Notes: generated by a model not told the origin, from the letters alone. DNA of 64,000 bases from UMGS172 sp045592985 (GCA_045592985.1 JAZNVU010000046.1:62001-126000), one strand, 5' to 3'. Positions 33,125 through 42,189 are shown, counted from the stretch's first letter. Program-made: numbers and translations.

Positions 33125-33156
33125 TTCAGCAACCTCCGTTTTCTTTTAGCGGTTAA

Positions 33157-33354
33157 TTATTTGTAAGGGAGCATCTTCTTTACCTTTGCTACATTGGTAA
33201 CATCGGCAATAGTTGTCTGACGAAGATTTCTCTTACGCTTTGTGGTTTTCTTGTTAAGAATGTGGGACTTAAATGCGTGTGCACGTTTTACCTTTCCGAG
33301 TTTGGTAAGTTTAAAACGTTTTTTAGCACCGCTGTGTGTTTTCATCTTAGGCAT
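33157..33354 (-). CDS. rpmI: 50S ribosomal protein L35
   Basis: Small basic ribosomal protein of 65 residues (MPKMKTHSGAKKRFKLTKLG), between infC and rplT as in nearly all bacteria. GGAGG precedes the ATG. Confidence 0.98.
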   Translation of the reverse strand: MPKMKTHSGAKKRFKLTKLGKVKRAHAFKSHILNKKTTKRKRNLRQTTIADVTNVAKVKKMLPYK

Positions 33355-33385
33355 TTACATTTCCTCCTTAGAGATTTTTTAGCGA

Positions 33386-33904
33386 TCACTTATTGGTCTT
33401 GGGTGCAAGAAACATCAACATGTTTCGGCCTTCCATTTTGGCAGGCTTTTCAACTACTGCAAACTCGTCGCAGAAGTCAGCAAATCTAGCCATAATTTCG
33501 GTACCGATTTCAGGATGACCGAGTTCACGACCGCGGAAACGGATAGACACCTTAACCTTATCGCCGCCTTGAAGGAATTTCTTGGCATGATTGCCTTTTG
33601 TTTCGAAGTCATGAGTATCAATACTAAGACCCAATCGAATTTCCTTAATGTCAACGACCTTTTGGTTTTTCTTGGCTTCCTTTTCGCGTTTTGCCTGTTC
33701 GAAGCAATATTTACCGTAATCCATAATCTTACATACGGGCGGTGTTGCATTCGGAGCGATAAGCACAAGGTCCAAATCGGATTCAAATGCTTTTTTGAGC
33801 GCATCTTTCGATGTCATCAAACCAAGCTGTGACCCGTCCGCACCTATTACGCGAACCTCTTTTTCCCTGATTTCTTCATTGATTTGCAGTTCCTTGTTAC
33901 TGAT
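33386..33904 (-). CDS. infC: Translation initiation factor IF-3, with rare ATC start codon
   Basis: Checks the start codon and keeps the 30S subunit free. The frame extends upstream of the first ATG (33820) through SNKELQINEEIREKEVRVIG, conserved N-terminal IF-3 sequence, up to an ATC at 33902-33904. GGAGG lies nine bases before that ATC, and no ATG, GTG or TTG lies at this place in frame. The product is 172 residues, the normal size. Non-standard AUU/AUC/AUA starts are known for infC and let IF-3 limit its own synthesis. N- and C-terminal domains are both complete (PPVCKIMDYGKYCFEQAKR; VKVSIRFRGRELGHPEIG). Confidence 0.95.
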   Translation of the reverse strand: MSNKELQINEEIREKEVRVIGADGSQLGLMTSKDALKKAFESDLDLVLIAPNATPPVCKIMDYGKYCFEQAKREKEAKKNQKVVDIKEIRLGLSIDTHDFETKGNHAKKFLQGGDKVKVSIRFRGRELGHPEIGTEIMARFADFCDEFAVVEKPAKMEGRNMLMFLAPKTNK

Positions 33905-34042
33905 AGTAAAGCACCTCCGGCCTAAAATAACAAATGCGCGGACATAAAATATCCGCGCACAATAAGCCTAATAAATTAGTACCTATTAACCTCTTAAGAC
34001 GAAACTTTGAGGTGTGAACGGATAATGTCCAACTTTGTTGTC
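33905..34042 (-). ncRNA. L20-type attenuator leader of infC operon
   Basis: The ~140-base leader has an outer helix (AAGAC...GTCTT) near its 5' end, a middle hairpin-forming stretch and a late intrinsic terminator: 33952-33959 pairs with 33935-33942 (TGCGCGGA/TCCGCGCA), followed on the minus strand by TTTGTTATTTT. It lies just before the infC ribosome site. This is the position and design of the L20 leader of Firmicutes, where L20 binding favours termination. Family assignment rests on position and the terminator, not on a covariance search. Confidence 0.65.
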
Positions 34043-34048
34043 TTGATG

Positions 34049-34077
34049 ATGATACCACATCATATGAAAAATGTCAA
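34049..34077 (-). promoter_or_regulatory. Sigma-A promoter of infC operon
   Basis: On the minus strand TTGACA (34072-34077) and TATCAT (34049-34054) with a 17-base spacer. Confidence 0.8.
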
Positions 34078-34095
34078 GCATTATTTCAAAATAAT

Positions 34096-35478
34096 TTACT
34101 GTTTTATTGCTTTTGTTTTCCAATTACCAAAGCGGTAGAAAATTATTGTGAGAACCGCACCTATAACCCACGAACACAAAAGCGATACTGGTATACATTC
34201 AAATACACCGACGGGAAGTTCTTCGGTAGCGGTCATATAAGAAATACCGTAAGCCAACGGAACGCGAATTGCAACTGTTGTAATAAGCGATATCCACATT
34301 GGTGTCATGGTATCACCTGCACCGCGCATTATACCAGACAAACTTTGTGTAACAGCAACCATGATGTAACCGACAGCCAATATTTTCATGATATATTGGC
34401 TTTTAACAATAAGTTCCGGAGTATCGGTAAACAAACCTATAAGATATTTACCAAAAAGTAAAATAGCTAATGTTACGGTTGCCGAGCAAATAACTGCCAT
34501 TAATGTTCCCTGATTAGCACCTTTCTTCACTCGGTCAATTTCGTTTGCACCGATATTCTGCCCTGCGTATGTAGTAAGAGCAGTGCCAAAGGAGAAGTTC
34601 GGCATCATGGCAAAGCCATCAACACGCATAACAATAACGTTAGCCGCAATCAGTTCGGGTCCAAACTGATTAGTAAGTGACTGAACAATTATCATTGCAG
34701 AAGAGAAAATTGCTTGCGTAAGACCTGCAGGCAAACCCAATTTCACAAGAGTCTTAACATAATATGCTTTGGGTTTTAAGTATTTAATACCAAAGTCGTA
34801 ATACTCCTTCATTTTGGTAAGTCTTATATAGCAAAGTATAGAAGATACAACCTGAGCGATTATAGTGGCAAGCGCAACACCGGCAACACCCATATTGAGT
34901 CCCCAATCGGCTACAAAATAAATATCTAAAATAACGTTTATAACCGTTGCAACGAGCAGATAAACGAGAGCGGCAAAAGAATCGCCCAAACCTCTTAATA
35001 AACCGCTAAGTATGTTATAATACGCCATACCCATTATACCAACAAGTGAAATAGCCAAATAATTATAACAGTCTGTCTGAATTTCAGATGGTGTTTTTAA
35101 TAAAACTACAATTTTTTCAAGGAATGGTAAAACTGCTACTATTAATAAAACACAGGCAACGGCAGTAGCGGTTATACTGCTTCCTATTGTGTGAGAAAGA
35201 CTTTCTCTGTTTTTGGCGCCTACATACTGAGCAACCATTATACTTGCACCGGCTGATATACCAATGAACAAAACCAAGAAAAGATTTACAATCGGCAAAG
35301 CACTGCCAACAGCCGCAAGAGCGTTGTCACCAATATATTTACCGACAACAATGCTATCAACAGTGCTGTACAACTGTTGTGCTATATTGCCTATCAACAT
35401 AGGCAAAGTAAATTTAATTATTCCCTTCCATGGGGTACCCACAGTCAAGTCAATAGGCTGGTTTAAACTTTTTATCAC
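34096..35478 (-). CDS. MATE family efflux transporter
   Basis: Predicted cation-coupled multidrug or metabolite exporter of 460 residues with about twelve membrane segments in two homologous halves. Typical first-half residues are LPMLIGNIAQQLYSTVDSIV and VGKYIGDNALAAVG; the loop AGASIMVAQYVGAKN and the matching second-half TYAGQNIGANEIDRV are family hallmarks. The start is GTG at 35478 with AGAGG upstream. The substrate is unknown. It lies 26 bases after the VanY-like gene. Confidence 0.9.
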   Translation of the reverse strand: MIKSLNQPIDLTVGTPWKGIIKFTLPMLIGNIAQQLYSTVDSIVVGKYIGDNALAAVGSALPIVNLFLVLFIGISAGASIMVAQYVGAKNRESLSHTIGSSITATAVACVLLIVAVLPFLEKIVVLLKTPSEIQTDCYNYLAISLVGIMGMAYYNILSGLLRGLGDSFAALVYLLVATVINVILDIYFVADWGLNMGVAGVALATIIAQVVSSILCYIRLTKMKEYYDFGIKYLKPKAYYVKTLVKLGLPAGLTQAIFSSAMIIVQSLTNQFGPELIAANVIVMRVDGFAMMPNFSFGTALTTYAGQNIGANEIDRVKKGANQGTLMAVICSATVTLAILLFGKYLIGLFTDTPELIVKSQYIMKILAVGYIMVAVTQSLSGIMRGAGDTMTPMWISLITTVAIRVPLAYGISYMTATEELPVGVFECIPVSLLCSWVIGAVLTIIFYRFGNWKTKAIKQ

Positions 35479-35504
35479 TTGATTAACCTCTCAAAATCGC
35501 AGAA

Positions 35505-36341
35505 TTATTGAACCCCGCCGCTTTTTAAATATTCGATATATTCTTCGAAACACATACCGAGGTCGTTAATTGCCTTTGCATGCTCTACACCTACATACCT
35601 GTAATGCCAAGGTTCATATATTATTTTGGTAATATCCTGCTTGTCCTTTGCGTATCGCATGATAAATCCAAAATCCTCAGCGTTTTCTTGCAACCAAGCA
35701 AACTCAGCAGTATCCTCAAAACTTCCTTCAACCGAAATTATATCAACCGCTAACCCCAAATGATGCTCGCTTGTGCCTGGTAAAGCAACAACCTTAGCTG
35801 CCTCAGCCTTAGCTTCTTCATCAGACAAGCCTTGATTTTTAAAACGGGTCACGCGGTTGTTGAAAAGGCCTTGCTGATATTCATAATCGCGGTAAGCCGA
35901 ACATGCCCAGAGAGCAATTCCATCCTCAGACGCGGCTTTACACATCGCCTCATAATGTTCAACAACTCTTGAATCAAGGTATTTTGCTGATTCTTTAGTT
36001 CCTCTATATGCTTTAAGTATAGTTGTAAGTTCAACAGAATCAATAAAATCTTTAGTAACGCTATTGTCAGGATTAACAAGTTTTAAATACCATTTATCAA
36101 CTTCAGCCATCATTGATAACTGTTCATCGGTTGGCGAAGAGGCAGAATCGGAAGTGACCGACCCGCTATTTTGCGAGTCGGTCTCCTTCTTCAATTCATT
36201 ATACTTTGTGCTGACAATTATCAAAGAAACCGCAAGAATAACAATGATCACAAGCTCCAAAAGCATAAACAAACGTCTAAAAATCCTGATTTTGCGTCTT
36301 CTTGCCCTTTCATGTTCGCGTGAATAATTGCGATTTTCCAT
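35505..36341 (-). CDS. VanY-like M15B D,D-carboxypeptidase, membrane anchored
   Basis: A 278-residue peptidoglycan-trimming enzyme. The N-terminus is basic (RARRRKIRIFRR), followed by one membrane anchor (LFMLLELVIIVILAVSLIIV) and a Ser-rich linker. The zinc site is visible: ACSAYRDYEYQQGLF, PGTSEHHLGLAVDI (SxHxxGxAxD) and IYEPWHYRYVG (final His). It removes terminal D-Ala outside the membrane. The ATG overlaps the serA-like stop by one base (TAATG). No van genes are nearby, so resistance is not implied. Confidence 0.9.
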   Translation of the reverse strand: MENRNYSREHERARRRKIRIFRRLFMLLELVIIVILAVSLIIVSTKYNELKKETDSQNSGSVTSDSASSPTDEQLSMMAEVDKWYLKLVNPDNSVTKDFIDSVELTTILKAYRGTKESAKYLDSRVVEHYEAMCKAASEDGIALWACSAYRDYEYQQGLFNNRVTRFKNQGLSDEEAKAEAAKVVALPGTSEHHLGLAVDIISVEGSFEDTAEFAWLQENAEDFGFIMRYAKDKQDITKIIYEPWHYRYVGVEHAKAINDLGMCFEEYIEYLKSGGVQ

Positions 36342-37513
36342 TAAATAACCCTAACCTTAATAACTTCAGGCATTGCACCAATTTCATCGGCAATTTTTGT
36401 AACCTTAGTCATATCTTTCTCGTCAATATCAAGCATTGTATATGCAAAGTCATTCTTAGACTTATTAAGCATGTTACTAATGTTAATATTAGCGTCAGAA
36501 ACAATTCCGGAAATCTTATTGATAACAGCGGGAACATTCTTATGAATGATGCAAATTCTCTCAGCACCGGACTTAGGCATTGAAATATTGGGCATATTAA
36601 CCGAGTTAACAATGTTACCGTTTTCAATATAATCCATCAATTCATCGGCTGCCATAATTGCACAGTTATCCTCTGATTCAGGAGTAGATGCACCAAGGTG
36701 AGGAATACATACAACACCGTCAGCACCGATAACCTCGTCAGACGGGAAGTCAGTAACATATGCAGCAACCTTACCCTCATCAAGAGCAGCAAGCAAATCT
36801 GTAGAATTGACCAAATCACCACGTGCAAAGTTAAGAATTCTAACGCCGTCTTTCATCATACCGATAGTCTCTTTATTGATAAAGCCTTTGGTATCGGGAG
36901 TAAGCGGTACATGGAGAGTAATATAATCACACTGTTCATAAATATCCTTAAGGTCCATAGCATGAATAGCATTATGGTTAAGGTTCCATGCAGCGTTAAC
37001 CGAAAGATAAGGGTCATAACCGTAAACCTTCATACCAAGAGCATTGGCAGCATTGGCAACAAGAACACCAATAGCACCAAGACCAATAACACCAAGGCAC
37101 TTACCTTTAATTTCGGGACCTACAAAAGCGCCCTTGCCTTTTTCAACCATTTTGCCGACCTCTGCACCGTTACCCTTAAGGGTCTTAGCCCACTCAATAG
37201 CAGGAATAACACGGCGGGAAGAAAGTAAAAGACCTGCAATTACAAGTTCCTTAACAGCGTTAGCGTTAGCACCGGGAGTATTGAAAACAACAATGCCCTC
37301 TTCAGCACAACGGTCAACCGGGATGTTGTTAGTACCGGCACCTGCACGTGCAATAGCCAAAAGTGACTTAGGAAACTCTACATCATGAAGCGCAGCCGAA
37401 CGAACGATAGCTCCGACAGGATTTTCAACCTCATCACCGCAAGTGTATGCGTTTTTGTCAAAACGGTCAAGACCGATAGACGAAATTTTGTTGTAAGTTT
37501 TAATATTGAACAT
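36341..37513 (-). CDS. serA: D-3-phosphoglycerate dehydrogenase with ACT domain
   Basis: Oxidises 3-phosphoglycerate in the first step of serine synthesis. The 390 residues include the NAD site GLGAIGVLVANAANALGMKV, the catalytic Arg region RILNFARGDLVNS and HLGASTPESEDNCA (catalytic His). A C-terminal ACT-type domain (ICIIHKNVPAVINKISGIVS) suits serine feedback control. ATG 37513 follows GGAGGA. Identity as serA rather than another 2-hydroxyacid dehydrogenase is supported by the ACT domain. Confidence 0.9.
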   Translation of the reverse strand: MFNIKTYNKISSIGLDRFDKNAYTCGDEVENPVGAIVRSAALHDVEFPKSLLAIARAGAGTNNIPVDRCAEEGIVVFNTPGANANAVKELVIAGLLLSSRRVIPAIEWAKTLKGNGAEVGKMVEKGKGAFVGPEIKGKCLGVIGLGAIGVLVANAANALGMKVYGYDPYLSVNAAWNLNHNAIHAMDLKDIYEQCDYITLHVPLTPDTKGFINKETIGMMKDGVRILNFARGDLVNSTDLLAALDEGKVAAYVTDFPSDEVIGADGVVCIPHLGASTPESEDNCAIMAADELMDYIENGNIVNSVNMPNISMPKSGAERICIIHKNVPAVINKISGIVSDANINISNMLNKSKNDFAYTMLDIDEKDMTKVTKIADEIGAMPEVIKVRVI

Positions 37514-37552
37514 AATATCTTCCTCCACATAAGCACAATAGCTTCTTATTAA

Positions 37553-37585
37553 TGACAATTATATTATATATTTATGAATTGTCAA
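37553..37585 (-). promoter_or_regulatory. serA promoter overlapped by an inverted repeat
   Basis: On the minus strand TTGACA (37580-37585) and TATAAT (37558-37563) are 16 bases apart. An 8-base inverted repeat, TGACAATT (37553-37560) and AATTGTCA (37577-37584), covers both elements and could be an operator. The binding protein is unknown. Confidence 0.6.
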
Positions 37586-37660
37586 GTACTTTGTTAAAAT
37601 TTATACTAAATTTGTTGGAAAATAGACTGGAATCAAGAAATGTTTGTTAATAATTTAACA

Positions 37661-38224
37661 TTATAGTTGTTTTCTCAACAAATCAAAATACTCGCGAATC
37701 TCAGCAACCTTTAAATCTACCTCGGTTTTAGCACTGTTAAAATCTTCGTTTTCAGTCATAATATTAAGAATCTCGGATTTAAATACCTCTGTTCTTCCCA
37801 AGGCGAGATTGACAAGGTCTTTTGCATTTTGACCGCCAACCTCGGTGAATTCATTACAAGCTTCAGCACATTCAAGCACTATTCTTCCTATAATTGATGA
37901 TGCGCTGTGTAAAGAAATCGGTTGTTGCTGAGCAGAATAAATGTTTAAAGGTTGTTCCTTATCAGAAACTTCTTCAACAACAGGTTCAACGGGCTCATCC
38001 GTAACATTTTCAGAAGTTGAATCTATTTTGGCAACCAAAGCTTCGTTTTGTAATTCCTCTGTTAAACGGTTTACTTCACCTTTAAGGCTTTCTATTACGT
38101 TTTTTAGTTCTTCAATTTGCGATTTGTTCACATCAAGTTGCTTAGATAAAACCACATTGTCATTATACAATTCATTATTCTTTGCAATCAAAGTATTAAT
38201 TTGCTCAACCATTTTCTTTTTCAA
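37661..38224 (-). CDS. Coiled-coil protein of unknown function
   Basis: About 187 residues. The first ~70 form a predicted coiled coil (EQINTLIAKNNELYNDNVVL; EELKNVIESLKGEVNRLTEE); an acidic, Pro/Val-rich linker follows (TDEPVEPVVEEVSDKE), then a helical C-terminal domain (SIIGRIVLECAEACNEF...KVAEIREYFDLLRKQL). The layout is loosely like DivIVA/GpsB-type septal proteins, but no conserved motif is recognised. The TTG at 38224 is preferred since AAGGGTG lies ten bases upstream; the ATG at 38212 is the alternative. Confidence 0.65.
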   Translation of the reverse strand: MKKKMVEQINTLIAKNNELYNDNVVLSKQLDVNKSQIEELKNVIESLKGEVNRLTEELQNEALVAKIDSTSENVTDEPVEPVVEEVSDKEQPLNIYSAQQQPISLHSASSIIGRIVLECAEACNEFTEVGGQNAKDLVNLALGRTEVFKSEILNIMTENEDFNSAKTEVDLKVAEIREYFDLLRKQL

Positions 38225-38285
38225 AAAAATCACACCCTTTTTCAAATTATATAATAAAAAAGACGCATATTCAATAATAAAAAAC

Positions 38286-38314
38286 TTGTTAAAAACGAAA
38301 TAATGTAGTATAAT
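38286..38314 (+). promoter_or_regulatory. Sigma-A promoter of the DUF4364 gene
   Basis: TTGTTA (38286-38291) and TATAAT (38309-38314) with a 17-base spacer. Confidence 0.65.
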
Positions 38315-38344
38315 AGAGAAAATTGCAATAATATGGAGAGAAAT

Positions 38345-38905
38345 ATGCAGACTGATGCTATGAATGCCGGAGTAAATCCCGGCGGACTTAAAAGTAAAAT
38401 TGAAATTCGTGTGCTTATTTGCTACCTACTTGAAAACTCTTCGGGGGCTGTTCCCCTTGAAGCGGTAAAAGAGCAGTTACACTTTGGAGGGTTGGCAAAT
38501 TATTTTGAAACAGCGCTTGCCATATCTGATTTAAGTGAAAACGGCACTATCACTTGTACCGAAGAAAACGGTGTCAAACTTTACAGTGCAACTATCGAAA
38601 GCAACCGTGTATCAAGTGCTCTCGGCAATGGTCTCCCCTTTTCGGTTAAAGAAAAAGCTCTCGCTTTGACCGACAGCATTATAACACGCAGAAAAAACGA
38701 ACGTAACAACAAAGTAGACATCGAGAAAGCCGAATTGGGTTATAACGTCACCTGCCGAATTTTCGAAAAAGACCATTGCTTGGCAAGTGTGAGCCTTCTT
38801 GTTCCCGATGAGCAAACTGCACTTGATGTAAAAGGCAGGTTTTTATCTGACCCGATGATTACTCTCGTCAAGGCAACAGAGGCACTGACCGGCGCAGATA
38901 TATAA
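38345..38905 (+). CDS. DUF4364 family protein
   Basis: A 186-residue cytoplasmic protein. The N-terminal half resembles a winged helix (KIEIRVLICYLLENSSGAVP; LANYFETALAISDLSENGTI), and the C-terminal half is alpha/beta (YNVTCRIFEKDHCLASVSLL). This is the DUF4364 layout found in Clostridia; function unknown, possibly transcriptional control. ATG 38345 has GGAG six bases before it and is favoured over the ATG at 38333. Confidence 0.75.
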   Translation: MQTDAMNAGVNPGGLKSKIEIRVLICYLLENSSGAVPLEAVKEQLHFGGLANYFETALAISDLSENGTITCTEENGVKLYSATIESNRVSSALGNGLPFSVKEKALALTDSIITRRKNERNNKVDIEKAELGYNVTCRIFEKDHCLASVSLLVPDEQTALDVKGRFLSDPMITLVKATEALTGADI

Positions 38906-38937
38906 AAAACCCAAAGACTAAAAGTCTAAGGGCTTTA

Positions 38938-39013
38938 TGGAGCCGGAGATGGGACTCGAACCCACGACCTGCTGATTACGAATCAGCTGCTCTACCAACT
39001 GAGCCACCCCGGC
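38938..39013 (-). tRNA. tRNA-Thr (anticodon CGT)
   Basis: Minus-strand cloverleaf beginning GCCGGGGTGGCTCAGTTGG, with anticodon loop TTCGTAA, T-arm GTGGGTTCGAGTCCCAT and an encoded CCA end. It is antisense to and downstream of the DUF4364 gene. Confidence 0.95.
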
Positions 39014-39082
39014 ACCGACCTGTTGATTATAACAACTTTTTTTCGCTAAGTCAAGTATTAAATAACTTTTAGGAGAATCGTT

Positions 39083-39493
39083 ATGTCAAAAGAAATCAAA
39101 CGTACAAATATCGGCGAAAAATTACGTCAATACCGAAAAAATATGCATTTGACACAAGTTGAAGTTGCAGAAATACTGGGAATTAAACGCAATACTTATG
39201 CAAGATATGAAACCGACACTACACCACCAATCAATATTCTGACAAAACTCGGCGTTTTTTTTGGAATCACAACCGACGAATTACTTGGATGTGATGGGTA
39301 TTACGATTCAGCTGTCACCAATCTTGAGACCCAATTCACCAAATTATCTTCTGTCAATAGTTATACTCAAAACAACGGTTTTTCGGCTGAAGAATTAAAA
39401 ACGCTTTTGAAAATAACAAACATGTCTAAAGAAAAAAGAGAAGAATTAATAAAATATATCGAAAACATTGTGGATGATGAAAATCTCTTATAA
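39083..39493 (+). CDS. XRE-family helix-turn-helix regulator
   Basis: A 136-residue DNA-binding protein. The HTH covers about residues 10-65 (IGEKLRQYRKNMHLTQVEVA, then EILGIKRNTYARYETDTTPP), followed by the common ITTDELLG segment. The C-terminal ~60 residues are helical and may dimerise (NMSKEKREELIKYIENIVDD). AGGAG precedes the ATG. No operator was recognised; its targets are unknown, and it is monocistronic with its own terminator. Confidence 0.88.
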   Translation: MSKEIKRTNIGEKLRQYRKNMHLTQVEVAEILGIKRNTYARYETDTTPPINILTKLGVFFGITTDELLGCDGYYDSAVTNLETQFTKLSSVNSYTQNNGFSAEELKTLLKITNMSKEKREELIKYIENIVDDENLL

Positions 39494-39530
39494 AAAAATC
39501 CTTCGGGTTTTTACCCGAAGGATTTTTTAA
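39490..39530. terminator. Terminator between the XRE gene and rhaA
   Basis: AAAAAATCCTTCGGGT (39493-39508) pairs with ACCCGAAGGATTTTTT (39513-39528); A and T tails suit both convergent genes. Confidence 0.9.
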
Positions 39531-40781
39531 TTATCTCTTAGAAAGAACTTCCTTCTCGTAAGACTTTACCTCTTTAAGCCATTCGTCGCCAACAGGCACA
39601 CCGTTAACTTCGCAGAAGTAGTCCCAAACTGCGCCGAAGGGGAAAGATTTATATTCTTCGGTAAGAGCAAGTCTTGAAGTGTAGTCACCTTCAAGTTCAA
39701 TCTTCTGCAATTGTGCGGTGGGCTCGAGCAACGCTTTGAGCAAAGCCTTCTGCATATTTCTCATACCGATAACCCATGCAGCAACTCGATTGATACTTGC
39801 ATCAATGAAGTCAAGACCAATGTGAGTGCGGTCAAGTAAATTGGTACGTACAATCGACTGTGCAATAGCACAAAGTTCATCGTCAAGAACTATTACATGG
39901 TCAGAGTCCCAACGAACAGGACGGCTAACGTGAAGAAGCAGGTCGTTTGTAAAAAGAAGAACGGTGGGAATTTTGTCCGAAATAACCTCGGTAGGATGAT
40001 AATGGCCTGCATCCAAAGTGCACATCTTATTTCTTGAGGTTGCGTAAGCAACACAGAACTCATTTGAACCAACGGTGTAGCTTTCAGCACCAATACCGAA
40101 AACCTTACTTTCAATACCGTCAAGGTTATACTTTTCATCAATAGGTTCAGCAAAAACTTCGTCAAGAGCAGTCATCATGCGGCGGCGAGGTGCCTCACGG
40201 TCAACAGGAATATCCTTATATCCATCGGGAAACCAGAAGTTGGTGCAACAAGTTTGACCGAGTTCTTTACCAAAATACTCGGCAATTTTACGTGATGCAA
40301 TACAATGCTTAATCCAGAAGTTTCTAACCTTTTCATCTGCACTCGAAATAGTAAAACCGCTGTCAGCCATCGGGTGTGAGAAACAAGTAGGGTTAAAATC
40401 AAGACCATAGCCGTTTTGTTTTGCCCATTCAACCCACTTTTGGAAATGCTTAGGTTCTAATTCATCAAGGTCAACCTTCTCGTCGGTGTCAGCATAAATG
40501 GCGTGAAGACTTAATTTGTGCTTACCTGCGATAAGCGAAAAAGCTTTATCAATATCCTGACGAAGTTCATCGGGTGTGTTAGCTTTACCGGGATAGTTAC
40601 CGGTAGTCTCAATACCGCCTGATAAGGCAATGTCTTTAAAAAGAAAACCGTTTATGTCGTCTCCCTGCCAGCACTGCATGGAAATTTTAATGTTTTTAAG
40701 TTTTTCAATAACAGCGTCGGTATCAACACCAATCTCTGCATATTTAGCTTTAGCATACTTGTAGCCATCAAGTGATTTCAT
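39531..40781 (-). CDS. rhaA: L-rhamnose isomerase
   Basis: Interconverts L-rhamnose and L-rhamnulose, 416 residues, the usual length. Family segments include ISMQCWQGDDINGFLF near the N-terminus, the metal-site residues in GLDFNPTCFSHPM and LLHVSRPVRWDSDHV. It lies 13 bases after rhaB in one operon. The third pathway gene, rhamnulose-1-phosphate aldolase, is not in the window. Confidence 0.95.
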   Translation of the reverse strand: MKSLDGYKYAKAKYAEIGVDTDAVIEKLKNIKISMQCWQGDDINGFLFKDIALSGGIETTGNYPGKANTPDELRQDIDKAFSLIAGKHKLSLHAIYADTDEKVDLDELEPKHFQKWVEWAKQNGYGLDFNPTCFSHPMADSGFTISSADEKVRNFWIKHCIASRKIAEYFGKELGQTCCTNFWFPDGYKDIPVDREAPRRRMMTALDEVFAEPIDEKYNLDGIESKVFGIGAESYTVGSNEFCVAYATSRNKMCTLDAGHYHPTEVISDKIPTVLLFTNDLLLHVSRPVRWDSDHVIVLDDELCAIAQSIVRTNLLDRTHIGLDFIDASINRVAAWVIGMRNMQKALLKALLEPTAQLQKIELEGDYTSRLALTEEYKSFPFGAVWDYFCEVNGVPVGDEWLKEVKSYEKEVLSKR

Positions 40782-40794
40782 TTTAACTTCTCCT

Positions 40795-42189
40795 TTAATT
40801 ATAAATTTTGATACCGAATGATTTTATTACACAATCTCTCGCATCGGTGAGGTTTTTGAAATCACCAACGCTGAGCATTTGAGCCATAAGATTACCGATA
40901 GCAGTTGCCTCGGCAGGACCCGCAAGAACGGTTCTGCCTGAAGTTTTTGCGGTAATTCGGTTGAGATAATCGGCATTACTTCCTCCGCCTATGATATTGA
41001 TAGCAGAATACTTTTTACCGGTAAACTCTTCAATTTCATCAGCACAGTCGGCATAGCATTTAGCAAGACTGTTATAAATAACCGCAGTCAACTGCCCTGT
41101 AGTTTCAGGAACAGGTTGATTTGTGTCACGACAACAATTTTTAATTTCTTCACTCATATTTTTAGGTGCAAGGAAACGGTTATCAACCGCGTCTATAATA
41201 CTTGGAAAATCAGAATTTTGGGCCGCCATATCACAAAGTTCGGCAAAAGAATATTTATCATTGAGTTCTTTTTTTACATTTTGAATCATCCAAAGACCCA
41301 TTATGTTTTTAAGCACTCTATAACGATAGTTATATCCGCCTTCGTTTGTAAAACTATGCTCCATACATATATCTGCAAGTTGAGGAGTAAGGGACTCAAT
41401 GCCCATTAAAGACCAGGTTCCCGAACTTATGTACATAACATTATCTTCATTGGACGGAACAGCCATAACTGCAGAGGCAGTATCATGAGAGGCTGCAAGA
41501 ATAACTTCAAGGTCAAAGCCCACTTCGGCAGCAACCTCAGGCAAAAGACCACCTGCTTTTGTGCCCGGCATCGAAAGTTTTCTGAAAATACTTTTCTTTA
41601 TGCCGAAAGTATCAAGAATTTCTTCTGACCACGAGTTGGTTTTTACATCAATAAGTTCAGTAGTAGATGCATTAGTGTATTCGTTAAACTTTTTACCTGT
41701 AAGCAGATAAACAAAATAATCAGGTATCATCAAAAAATCAACAGCTTTTTCCAACTGTTCGGGATGATTATCCTTTACAGAAATAAGTTGGAAAAGTGTA
41801 TTAAAGGTATTGGTTCCAAGACCGGTAATATCATATAATTTGCGTTTAGACATTACTTCAAAAGCCTTTTCAACATAGCCCTCGGTTCGTGAATCGCGAT
41901 AACCAACCGAATTACCGACAATATCACCATTTTCATCAAGCAAAACAAAGTCAACGCCCCAAGTGTCAATTGACATAGTAGCAGGGACTTTGCCAATTTC
42001 AGCGCATTTTTTCAAACCATTTTTAATCTCATTAAAAAGTCGAACGGTATCCCAACAAAGCGAACCTTCTTTCTCGTCAAGTCCGTTATAAAAACGATAT
42101 ACCTCTTCGTACTTCATTATACCGTCTTCAAGCCAACCCAAAATATGGCGTCCGCTTGAAGCACCGATGTCAACAGCAAGATGATACAT
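40795..42189 (-). CDS. rhaB: Rhamnulokinase
   Basis: Phosphorylates L-rhamnulose at O1; FGGY-family sugar kinase of 464 residues. The N-terminal ATPase fold begins AVDIGASSGRHILGWLEDG; SIDTWGVDFVLLDENG and SHDTASAVMAVPS follow, and the second ATP-binding block is INIIGGGSNADYLNRITAKT. GGAGG precedes the ATG. Upstream lies an AT-rich region; the nearby AraC-type gene at 43502 is the likely rhamnose regulator. Confidence 0.94.
   Translation of the reverse strand: MYHLAVDIGASSGRHILGWLEDGIMKYEEVYRFYNGLDEKEGSLCWDTVRLFNEIKNGLKKCAEIGKVPATMSIDTWGVDFVLLDENGDIVGNSVGYRDSRTEGYVEKAFEVMSKRKLYDITGLGTNTFNTLFQLISVKDNHPEQLEKAVDFLMIPDYFVYLLTGKKFNEYTNASTTELIDVKTNSWSEEILDTFGIKKSIFRKLSMPGTKAGGLLPEVAAEVGFDLEVILAASHDTASAVMAVPSNEDNVMYISSGTWSLMGIESLTPQLADICMEHSFTNEGGYNYRYRVLKNIMGLWMIQNVKKELNDKYSFAELCDMAAQNSDFPSIIDAVDNRFLAPKNMSEEIKNCCRDTNQPVPETTGQLTAVIYNSLAKCYADCADEIEEFTGKKYSAINIIGGGSNADYLNRITAKTSGRTVLAGPAEATAIGNLMAQMLSVGDFKNLTDARDCVIKSFGIKIYN

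Noticed and set aside
35505..36341. VanY resistance gene
   Set aside because: Single M15B enzyme without vanHAX or VanRS; such carboxypeptidases are common wall-trimming enzymes.
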